Part shown: piece by piece, positions 6,793 through 18,700 of the stretch
How the letters are laid out: every line of letters begins with the position of its first letter
Numbering within the stretch: position 1 is the stretch's first letter
Made by a program: the position numbers and the translations under genes
Origin: Mycobacterium senriense
GTDB taxonomy: Bacteria; Actinomycetota; Actinomycetes; Mycobacteriales; Mycobacteriaceae
NCBI RefSeq assembly: GCF_019668465.1
Contig: NZ_AP024829.1
Coordinates: 1 to 20,977, forward strand
Reading direction: 5' to 3'
DNA: 20,977 nt
The notes under the pieces: generated by a model
Seen by the model: only the letters and a program-made list of their open reading frames with translations
Told to the model about the DNA's origin: nothing
Database searches by the model: none

Positions 6793-9700
6793 TCATTCCA
6801 TGCACGCACCTTCGATTTCTAGTAGAAGTTTGAGTTGCTGGCCAAACAGGATGAGCGATTCGGTACTCATCATTTCTTGATGCGTGCAGTTAATCGGGTA
6901 GCTGTTGATGTTGCCTGCAACATAAGGTCGCCAGCTTTGCGTCGCAGACGAAGCCCGATCGCCCTCATCCGCGACAGCCGCGAATATATCTACGTCACCA
7001 TCGAAAACACCCGGTTCGTGCACTCGCGCCAACGCGAGATTGGTAGCGTCGTTGCGCACAATCAGATCGAGCAGCGGCTTGTATTGAGCAAATTCGACAA
7101 AACCTCTTTCGCGGAGTAGTTCTTCTACCCACTCATAGGTAAGCGGCTCATCCTGATCGGGAATGTCTATACGACAGAACCGCAAAACTTCCTCTAGCGC
7201 CTTCTCGACTAAGACATCGTTATTCAGCATGTCACTGCTTGGGATATCCAGTAAAGCGTCGAGAAGGACAAGGCGCGCGATCAAGCATCCGCGCCGTTGC
7301 AGCTCGATGGCAATTTCATGCGCGACGACGCCTCCGAAAGACCAGCCGAGAAGGTTGTAGGGCCCGGTAGGATCTATTTCTTGGATCCGGTCGGCATAAA
7401 TTTTCGCCATATCGAGGATTGATGCGGGTTCGGCCTCGTCATTTTCCGAGGTTTGTTGAATTCCGATGATCGGGCATTCCAAATAATTACCCAGAGCGTG
7501 ATACGGCCAGACCAGCCCACTCGCGGGATGAATGCAGAACAGCGGGACGCCGGCGCCCTGCTTGAGGAATTCAACGGGGACTACTTCGGCCTCGCTGGCA
7601 TCTTGAGCCAACTGTTGGCTCAGGCTTCTCACCGAAGGCGCCTGGAAGAGGGTGCGCACCGCAAGGCTTGTGTCCAAGGACTTGTTGATCGCGGCGATCA
7701 GGCGCATTGCTGACAGGGAGTCTCCGCCCAGGTCGAAGAAGGAGTCGTCAACCCCGACTCGTTCGAGGCCGAGTATGTGGGCGTAGATGGTTGCCAGGGT
7801 CTCTTCGGTGGGGGTAGACGGCGCCCGGTATCCACCGGCGGTGTATTCCGGTGCCGGCAGGGCGCGGGTGTCGAGTTTGCCGTTGACTGTCAACGGCAGC
7901 GTGTCGATCACCACCACCGCGGCCGGCACCATGTAGGCCGGCAGCCGCTCGGCCAGTCGGGTGCGGACCTCGGTTGGGTCGGCGGTGCCGGTGAAATAGC
8001 CGACCAGGCGTTTGTCGCCGGGGCGGTCCTCGCGGGCGATCACCGCGGCCTGGTCCACCCCGTCGAGGGCGGCCAGCGCGGCGCGGATTTCGCCGAGTTC
8101 GATGCGATAGCCGCGGATCTTGACCTGCTCATCGGCGCGGCCCAGGTACTGCAGCTGGCCATCCGGGCCCCACTTCACCAGGTCCCCGGTGCGATACATG
8201 CGCTGTCCGGACTGGTCGAACGGGCAGGCCACAAACCGCGACGCGGTCAATCCGGCGCGGCGCACATAGCCGACCCCGACCTGGGTGCCGGCCACATACA
8301 ACTCCCCGACCACCCCGGCCGGTACCGGTTGCAACCACCGATCCAACACGAAGAAGGCAGCACCCGGCACCGGCGCACCGATCGGCACGACATCGCTGCC
8401 CGCCGTCAGGGGGGCGCTCAAAGCCACCCACATCGTCGTCTCGGTCGGACCGTATTCATTGATCATCACGCGACCGGGTGCCCACCGATCCACCAGTTCG
8501 GCCGGGCAGGCCTCACCCCCGACGAGCAGGGTCACCGATTCCAGTCCCTGCGGCGGTAATGTCCCTGCCGCCGAGGGGGTTTGGCATAAGACGCTGACCT
8601 GTTCGGCGATCAGCAAGGCGTGGAAATCCTCCGGTGAGGCCGCGACCGACTCGGGCACCACCACCAGGCGCCCACCATGGAGCAGGGCGCCATAAATCTC
8701 CCAGCCCGAGATGTCGAAGCTGTAGGAGTGCCACTGCGACCACACCTGTGCGGGTCCGGCCAGATCCGGATCCATCGACCCCAGCAGCGCGGTGACGTTG
8801 TGATGGGCGATGGCAACGCCTTTGGGCACCCCGGTCGTGCCCGAGGTGTAGATCACATAAGCAAGATCGTCGGTTGCCGGTGCCGCCAATCCCGTGCACG
8901 GATACGTCTGGATACGCGGATCGTTGACGTCGATGACCGGCACCTCATGCCCGTCGAGGCGCTCGGCCAACCCCGCAGTGGTGAGCGCGGCGATCGGCGC
9001 GGCATCGGCGAGCACGAACCCGATCCGGGACGCCGGGTGCGCGGGGTCGATCGGCAGATAGGCCGCCCCGGTCTTGAGCACCGCCAGCATAGACACGATC
9101 GCCTCGGCGCACCGGGAAAACAGCAGCGCCACAGTCTGTCCCGGACCTGCCCCGCGCCCGGCCAGCAGATGCGCCAACCGATTCGACGCCTCATCGAGCT
9201 CGCCATAGGTCATCGAGCGATCACCGCACACCAGCGCAACGGCGTTCGGGGTGCGGGCCACGTGGGTGGCGAACACTTCCGGGACCGACACCGCAACGCT
9301 CGACGGGTTGGTCAAAACCGCCTTATTACCAAGCACTTCCAGGCGGGCATGCTCGGTTTCGTCGAGCACGTCGATTGCCGAGAGCCGCCGGGACGGGTCG
9401 TCGGTGAGCTCCATCAACACTCGCTGCAACCGTGCAATCAACGCCTCGATGCTGGCCGCGTCGAAGACATCGGTGCGGAACTCCACCGACCCGCCGATCC
9501 CGGCGGGCTCCCCGGCTGAGTTCCAGCGTTCACCCAACGTCAAGGTGAGGTCCATGCGGGCGACCTGGGTGTCCGCGGACAGCGGGGTGACCTGCAGATC
9601 ACCCAGGGCCAGCCCGGCGGGGGCGCCGTCGTCGCGGGCGAAGTTCTGCCAGGCCAGCACCACCTGCACTAGCGGGTGATGGGCCAACGATCGGGTCGGG

Positions 9701-12700
9701 TTGAGCCGCTCGACCAGCACCTCGAAGGGCACGTCCTGGTGCTCGTAGGCGGCCAGGCTGCGCGCTCGCACTTGGTCCAGCGATTCGGTGAAGCTGGGAT
9801 CGCCGGCCAGATCGACCCGCAGCACCAAGGTGTTGACGAAGAACCCCACCAGCTGATCGAGTGCCGGATCATCACGTCCGGCGATGGCGAACCCGACGGC
9901 CACGTCGGGACTGGAACTGAGCTTGGACAGTAGTACCGCCAGCGCGGCCTGGATCACCATGAAGCCGGTCGCGTTGTGCTCGCGGGCGACCCGCGCAACG
10001 CGCTGGTGCAGCTGCGCCGGCCAATCCACGATCACACTGGCCCCGCGGTAATCGGCCACCGGCGGGTAGGGCCGGTCGGTGGGCAACGCCAGCCGCTCGG
10101 GCAGCCCGGCCAGCTCCTGCTCCCAATACGCCAACTGCGCAGCGATCGGGCTGTCACTGTCGGCCACGTCGCCGAGCTGCGCGCGCTGCCACAGCGTGTA
10201 ATCGGCGTACTGCACCGGCAATGGCGCCCAACCCGGGGCGTGCCCCGCGCACCGGCTGGCATAGGCCACCCCCAGATCGGCCACCAGTGGGGCCATCGAC
10301 ACGCCGTCGGCAGCGATATGGTGCATCACGGCCACCAACACGTGCTCGTCCGCGCCGACGCGGAAAAGCCTTGCCCGCAACGGAATCTCGGTCGCCAGAT
10401 CAAAGAAGTGATTTACCGCCGAACCGATGGCCTCACCCAGTCGGCCTTCCGGCCAGCCGGTGGCATCCACAACCTGCCAGCCGAAGTCGGCCCGCTCGGC
10501 CGGGATCACCAGCTGCTGGGGTATTCCCTCGACCGACGGGAACACGGTGCGAAGGCTTTCTTGGCGGGCCACCACATCGGCCAGCGCCGCACCCAACGCC
10601 TCGGCATCCAGACGCCCGCTGAGCCGCAATGCGGCCGCCATGTTGTAGATCGGTGAAGGCCCCAGCAACTGGTCGATAAACCACAACCGCTGCTGGGCAA
10701 ACGACAACGGCACCACCGCCGGCCGCTCAACCGCCACCAACGGCTCGCGCCGGCCCCCATCCCCACTTACACACAGCGCCAATTGGGTAACCGTGGGTGC
10801 CTCGAACACGGTGCGCACCGAAAGATCGGCATCCAGAGCGGTCTCGACCTTGGCGACCAGCCGCATCGCCAACAACGAGTCCCCGCCCAAATCGAAGAAG
10901 GACTCGTCGACCCCGACCCGCTCGAGCCCCAGCACCTCGGCGAACGCGCCGGCCAGGATCTCCTCGACCGGGCCAGCCGGAGCGCGATAACCGCCATTCT
11001 GATACCCCGGCGCCGGCAGCGCGCGGGTGTCAAGTTTGCCGTTGGCGGTCAGCGGCAGCGCATCGATCACCACCACCGCGCCCGGGACCATATAGTCCGG
11101 CAACCGCTCAGCCAGCGCGCTCCGCAGCTCGGCCGGGTCCCCGGTCCCGGTGACATAGCCCACCAGGCGCTTGTCGCCCAAGCGGTCCTCACGGGCGATC
11201 ACCACCGCCTGTTCCACCCCATCCAGTTCGGCCAATGCCGCCCGGATCTCCCCCAACTCGATGCGATAGCCGCGGATCTTGACCTGCTCATCAGCGCGGC
11301 CCACATACCGCAGCTGCCCGTCGGTACCCCACCGCACCAAATCCCCGGTGCGATACATCCGGTGCCCCGGCGCTCCCGCACCGCCGAATGGGCAGGCCAC
11401 AAACCGCGACCCGGTCAACGCAGCCCGGCCCACATAGCCGACCCCGACCCCGCGACCGGCCACATACAACTCACCGACCACCCCCGCCGGAACCGGTCGC
11501 AGCCACTCGTCGAGCACAAACAGCGCCGCCCCCGACACCGGTGACCCGATCGGCACCACCCCCGAGCCGGCCGTCAGCGGGGCGCTGATCGCCACGCACA
11601 TCGTCGTCTCGGTCGGGCCATAGGCGTTGACCATCACCCGCCCCGGCGCCCACCGATCCACCACCTCGACCGGACACGCCTCACCGACCACCGCCAACGC
11701 CACCGACTCCAGCCCCTCGGTCGGCAACGCCGCCACCGCCGACGGGGTCTGCGTCAACATGCTCACCCGTTCAGCAACCAGCACCCGGTGCAAGTCCTGC
11801 GGCGAACCGGTCACCGCCTCCGACACCACTACCAGGCGCCCACCGCGCAACAGCGCACCAAAGATCTCCCACACCGACACGTCAAACGCCAACGAATGGC
11901 ACAGCGCCCACACGCCCGCGTCCGGCAGGCCGGCATCCAACGACCCCAACAACTGGGTCACATTGCGATGGGTGATCGCCACCCCCTTGGGCACGCCGGT
12001 GGTGCCCGAGGTGTAGATCAGATAGGCGATATCGTCCGGGGCCGGCGCCGGCAAGCCGGTGCTGGGCTGGGCGGCAACAGCGGGATCGTTGACATCAACG
12101 ACCACCACGTCATGCCCGTCGAGCCGCTCGGCCAGCTCGGTGGTGGTGACCGCGGCGATCGGCTTGGCGTCGTCGAGCATGAACCCGATCCGCTCCGCCG
12201 GGAGCCCCGGGTCGATCGGCAGATACGCCGCCCCCGTCTTGAGCACCGCCAGGATCGACACGACCGCCTCGGCCGACCGCGAAAACAGCAGTGCCACAGT
12301 CTGTCCCGGACCCGCGCCCTGAGCGGCCAGCAGGTGCGACAGCCGGTTAGCGGACTGCTCGAGCTCACGGTAAGTCATCGAACGGGCTTCGCAGGTCACC
12401 GCCACCGCATTCGGTGTCCGGGCCACCCACTCAGCGAACAGCGCCGGAATCGACACCGGCGTGCTCACCGACGCGGTCAACACCGCCCGGTTACCGATCG
12501 CATCCAGCCGGGCATGTTCGCCCTCGCCGAGCAGGTCCACCGACGAGAGCCGCCGGGTCGGCTCGGTGGTCATCGCCATCAACACGCGCTGCAACCGCGC
12601 GATCAACGCCTCGATGGTGGCCGCGTCGAATACGTCGGTGCGAAACTCCACGTGTCCGGAAATCCCGGCGGGCGCACCGGCCTCGGTCCAGTTTTCCTTG

Positions 12701-15700
12701 AGGAAGAAGACCAGATCCATTTTTGCGGTCTGGGTATCCCCGAGCAGCGGAGTCACCTGAAGGTCACCCAAAGCGAGCCCGGTTGCGGGGACATTGACCT
12801 GACCGGGGAAGTTGTTCCAGCCCAACATCACCTGCACCAGCGGGTGATGGGCCAACGACCGGGTCGGGTTGACCCGCTCCACGAGCACCTCGAAAGGCAC
12901 ATCCTGGTGTTCGTAGGCGGCCAAGCCACGCGCCCGCACCTGGCCCAGCAACTCAGCCACGGTCGGATCGCCGGCAAGGTCGACGCGCAATACCAAGGTG
13001 TTGACGAAAAATCCCACCAGCTCATCGAGGGCGGGGTCGCGCCGACCGGCGATCGCGAACCCCACCGCCACATCGGAACTGGCGCTGAGCTTGGACAGCA
13101 GCACCGCCAGGGCGGTCTGCATCACCATGAAGCCGGTCGCGTTGTGCTCACGACTCACGCGAGAAATTTGCTGCTGCAACAGCGCCGGCCACTCCACCGC
13201 GAGCCTGGCGCCGCGCTGATCAGCCACCGGCGGATAGGGCCGATCGGTGGGCAGCTGCAGCCGCTCGGGCATCCCGGCCAGTGCCTGCTCCCAATAGGCC
13301 AGCTGGGCGGCGATGCGGCTTCCACTGTCCTCGAGATCACCAAACTGCGCGCGCTGCCACAGCGTGTAGTCGACATACTGCACCGGCAACGGCGCCCAGT
13401 CGGGGGCCCGCCCCACACACCGGCTTGCATAGGCCACACTCATGTCACGCACCAGCCGGGTTGTCGACCACCCGTCGGCGGCGATTTCGTGTACGACGGC
13501 CACCATCACGTGTTCGTCGTCGGCGACGCGGAAAAGCCCTGCCCGCAACGGGATTTCGATGGCCAGGTCAAACCCGTAGCCCACCGCGGCGCCGACGGCT
13601 TCATTCAGCCGGTCTGCCGGCCAGCCGGTGGCATCGATGACCTCCCAGCCGAAATCGGCCTGCTCGGCGGGCACCACCACCTGCCGCGGTATCCCATCAA
13701 TCGCCCGGAACAGGGTGCGCAGGCTCTCATGGCGGCCCACCACATCGACCAGCGCCGCAAACAGCGCGCCCGCATCCAGGTGGCCACTCAGCCGCAACGG
13801 CAGCACCACGTTGTAAAGCGGTGACGGCCCCTGCAACTGGTCGATAAACCACAACCGGCTCTGAGCAAACGACAACGGAATCACCGCCGGCCGCTCCACC
13901 GGCTTCAACGGCTCCAGGCCCCCGCCCTTACCGATACGGGGCGCCAACTGGGCCACCGTGGGCGCCTCGAACACCGCACGCACCGAAAGATCGGCATCCA
14001 GGCCGGCGTTGACCGCCGCGATCAGGCGCATCGCCGACAGCGAATCCCCACCCAGATCGAAGAACGAGTCGTCCACCCCGACCCGGTCCAGCCCCAGCAC
14101 CTCGGCGAACACGCCGGCGACGATTTTCTCGGTCTCGGTCTGAGGCGCCCGGAAGGCTGTGGCGGCAAACACCGGTGCGGGCAAGGCTTTACGGTCAAGC
14201 TTGCCCGAGGAGGTCATCGGGAACTCGTCGAGCACCACGATGTGCGTCGGCACCATGTATTCGGGCAACCACGCACTCAACTGCTGACGCACCGCGGCGA
14301 TCTTGGTGTTGGTCTGCGGGTCATTGGCGTGGGTACCGCGTTGGTGAGCCCCGTCGGACGGCAGATACAGATCGGTCAGCGGTGGGGTGGGGCGCTGGGG
14401 GTCGACGGGGGTGATGAAGACGGCGTCCAGGGTGCCGGGTTGAGCGCCCCAGGTGACCGCGACGTGATATCCGGCGGTCTCAGCCAGGCCGTGCAGTTGT
14501 TCGGGGACAACGGCATCGGCGTCGTCGGCGCGGGCCAGCGCGTCGGCTAACGGCAGCCCGGCGGCGAGGGCATGTTCGATGCCGACGTCGCTGATCAGTC
14601 CGGCGCGGGGGATCTCCGTGACGCGGACAGTGTTGGGTCGTTGGGATATCAGCCGGTCGTGCAGTCCACCCAGGCCCGCGCACTGGGCCCACGCCCAGCT
14701 GTCTGCGGTGGCCAGTGAGCGCACCGGTGCGGGGGTTTTGTGGATAGTGACGTCGTAGCGGTACCGGTTGAGTTCGTTGTCGGCCATCCCGCGTTTGACT
14801 TCAATATCCAGCCCGACCGTCGACGGCTGCTCGGCGGCCCAGATGGTGAAAAACTCTGGGGCCAGCAATAATTCGGCTTCGCCGAGCATGGCGCGCTGAA
14901 CTCGTTGACGAATCTCGGCGGCATCAGTGGCGGCCGTGCGGGCCAGCGCGACGCCGGTCTGAAACGCGCCCTGCAGACTGTGGTTACGCACGTCGCCGAT
15001 GAACAACGCGCCGCCCGGTGCCAGCAACCGCATCGCCACCGACATCACGTCGCGCAGATACCCCGCGCTCGGGAAGTACTGGACCACCGAGTTGAGCACC
15101 ACCACATCGAAGTGGCCCTCCGGCAGCCCGTCGGCCACATCGGCCGGCTGCACCCGAAGTTGCACCCGGTCCCGCCACGGCTGCGCGGCCACCGCCGCCT
15201 GCAGCTTGTGGATCGTCGGCGCCGAAAAGTCCGTCGCCCAATACTCGGCACAGTTCGGGGCGATCTGGGACAACACCAGGCCCGAACCCACGCCGAGCTC
15301 CAACACCCGCCCCGGCCGCAGAGCCAGGATCCGATCCACCGTGGCCGAACGCCACTCTTCCATCTCCTCAAGCGGAATCGGTTCACCGGTCAGGCTGCTG
15401 TTCCAGCCGCGGAAATCGCTGCCGAACTCCGGTGCACTGGCGGCGGCCTCATCGATTTCAGCGTCGTAGAGCTCGTCGTAGATGTGTTGCCACTGGTCGA
15501 CGATTTCGGCGTCGTCATCGGCGGCGGCGGCGTCAGTCTGCTCGAGGGTCACATACGCGACGAGATGAGAGGCAGTGTCGCCGTGGTGCATAACCGCCGC
15601 GGCCTGGGTGACCTGCGGGCAGGCCAGCAGGGTGTTTTCGAGCTCGCCCAACTCCATGCGCTGCCCGCGCAGTTTCACTTGGGTGTCGGCCCGGCCGAGA

Positions 15701-18700
15701 TAATCCAGCGTGCCGGCTGCGGTCCAGCGCACCAGATCCCCGGTGCGATACATTCGGGCCCCGGCAGACCCCGATTGGGCCGCAAAAGGATTCGCCACGA
15801 ACCGCTCCGCGGTCAACCCGGCCCGGCCCACATAACCGTGCGCCAGCGGCCCACCCACATACAACTCGCCGACCACACCGATCGGGGCCGGGTTCAGCCG
15901 CGCATCCAGCACCAGCGCACACAAGCCCGCAATCGGGGCACCGATGCGCACCGGCTGACCAGCCACCAGCGGCGCCCAGGTGACCCAGATGGTGGTCTCG
16001 GTGGGACCGTAGGCATTGAACATCCGCCGACCCGGCGCCCAGGCGGCCACCAACTCCCCCGGGCAAGCCTCCCCCACGGTGATCAGTAGGTCCAGCGCGT
16101 CCAGGCGGGCCCGATCCAGCGACGACAACACCGTCGGCGTCAAAACCGCCGCACTGACCCGCTGGCCGTGCATCAACCCCGTCAGCGCCTCCCCGGCATA
16201 TGCGTCCGGCGGCGCCACCACCAACGTCGCCGCAGACGCCACCACCAACAACCATTCGAAAAGCGACGCATCAAAGGTCGGCGCGGCCACCGCCAAGACC
16301 CGCGCATCCGGGCCCAACCCGAACGCCTCACGATGCGCCGCCGCCACGCCCAGCAGACCGGCGTGGCTGACCGCCACGCCCTTGGGCACACCGGTGGACC
16401 CGGACGTGAAGATCACATAAGCGGTGTTGTCCACACCCAATGGAGCCAGCCGGTCGGCGTCGGTAATCGGATCCGCGCAACGCCCGGTCAAATCCAGATC
16501 ATCGATGCGCAGCACCGGGCGCGCCCCGGCCACCGTGTCGGCGCTGCACGTCAACACACAGACGGCGTCCACCGCGTCGAGCGCCGCCGCGATGCGCTCC
16601 ACCGGATGGGTCGGATCCACCGGCACATACACTCCACCGGCCTTGAGCACCGCCCACCAGGCCGCCAGCAACTCCACACACCGATCCATGGCCACGCCCA
16701 CCGCGCGCTCGGGACCCACGCCGGCCTCGATCAGCACCCGCGCCAACCGCGTCGACCATTGGTCAAGCTCGCGGTACGACACCTCGCGGCCATCATCGAT
16801 GACGGCCACCGCGTCCGGGTCGGCGGCCACCGCCGCCGCCAACACTTGCGGCGCGAGCCCCACCGGCGCGGTCACCCCAGCACCAGACCAGCGCGACAGC
16901 AGCAGATCACGCTCGCCGCGATCCAGCAGCGACACCTCGCCCACCGCCACCGAGGCGTCGGCCACCACCGCCTCGATCACCCGGCCGAACCAGCTGACCA
17001 TCCGCTCGATGCTGGCCCGGTCATACAGATCCGTGGCGTACGTCAACACGCCGGCGGCCATCGGCGCTGCCGTATCCGCGCTGGGCACTTCGCTGAGTTG
17101 GATATCGATGTCGAATTTGGCGGTGCGGGTGCCCACCATCAGCGCCTCGACGCTGACGCCCTCCAGCGCGATCTCGGGGCGCGCATTGTTCTGAAGGACG
17201 GTGGCCACCTGAAACAGCGGATGATGCGACGCCGAGCGCACCGGGTTGAGCTGCTCGACCAGCAGCTCGAACGGCACATCCTGGTTGCTGTAGGCATCCA
17301 GCGCCTTCTGGCGCACCTGCTCGAGCACCTCGCTGAACTGCTGTGCAGGGTTGACACGCACCCGCAACACCCAGGTGTTGACGAAAAACCCGACCAGCTC
17401 GTCGAGCGCCGCATCCATCCGCCCGGCAATCGGGGTGCCCATCGTGATGTCCTCGCCGGCCCCGGCCCGGTGCAACACCACCACCATGGCCGCCTGCAAG
17501 ACCATCGAGGCGGTCGCGTTATGGGCCGCCGCCAACGCCTTGATCCCCGCCCACAGCCGGGGGTCGAGGTGCACGGCCAGCTCATCGCCGCGGTAACTGG
17601 GCGCCGGCGGGCGCGCCCGATCTGTCGGGAGCGACACCACCTCGGGCAGATCGGCCAGCTCCTGCCGCCAATAGGCCAGCTGCCCGGCGATCACGCTGTC
17701 GGGATCGGACTCGGCGCCCAACCAATCCCGTTGCCACAGTGTGTAATCGGCATACTGCACCGGCAACGGCGCCCACTGCGGGGCCCGACCCTGCCGCCGC
17801 GCCCGATACGCCTCGCCGATATCCCTGGCCATCGGGGCCAGTGACCAGCCATCAAAAGCGATGTGGTGCACCACAATTCCCACCACATGCTGCTCCGGGC
17901 CCACCGCATAGATCTGCGCCCGAATCGGAATCTCGGTCGACAAATCAAATCGATAGCCTGCCAGCGCCGCCAGCTCGCCCACCAGATTCTGCTCGGCCAA
18001 CGAGACCACCGCGTCCCCGCGCCGCCACATCCCCGCCTCGGCCGGCACCACCTGCTGCACCGGCACGCCATCGACGTCGGGAAATATGGTGCGCAGCGAT
18101 TCGTGGCGCGCGATCACGTCGTCGATAGCCGCGCCCAGCGCCTCGACATCCAGCACCCCGTTGATCCGGAATGCGGTCGGCATGTTGTAGGTCGCCACCC
18201 CGCCCTCGAACCGGTCGAGGAACCACAACCGCTGCTGGGCGAACGACAACGGCACCGCGGCCGGCCGTGCGCCGACCACTAACGGCTTACGCCCGCCCCC
18301 ATCCCCGCCGATACGGGGAGCCAACTGAGCCACCGTGGGCGCCTCGAACACGGTGCGCACCGCAAGGTGAGCATCCAGGGCGTTGTTGACCGCGGCGATC
18401 ACCCGCATCGCCGAAAGCGAATCCCCGCCCAGGTCGAAGAAGGAGTCGTCGATACCGACCCGCTCGAGGCCGAGTACCTGGGCGTAGATGCCCGCCAGGA
18501 TCTCCTCGGTCGCGGTACCCGGGGCGCGATAGCCATCGCCCGACGTGTATTCGGGTGCCGGGAGCGCGCGGGTATCGAGTTTCCCGTTGACCGTCAATGG
18601 CAGCGCGTCCAACACCACCACCGCCGCCGGGACCATGTAGGCGGGCAGCCGCTCGGCCAGCGCGCTCCGCAGCTCGGCCGGATCGGCGGTCCCGATGACA

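Noticed and set aside
6726..6809. GTG 6809 or ATG 6758 as hydroxylase start
   Set aside because: Both are in frame, but neither has a good ribosome-binding site, and the first overlaps the NRPS end. ATG 6725 has AGAGAGGGG nine bases upstream. Not fully excluded.
11788..13824. Plus-strand ORF of 678 codons, and similar long plus-strand ORFs at 14905-16089 and 16168-17844
   Set aside because: They lie antisense to clear NRPS domains, their products are rich in His, Arg, Gly and Pro, and they show no domain. They are shadows of GC-rich coding DNA.
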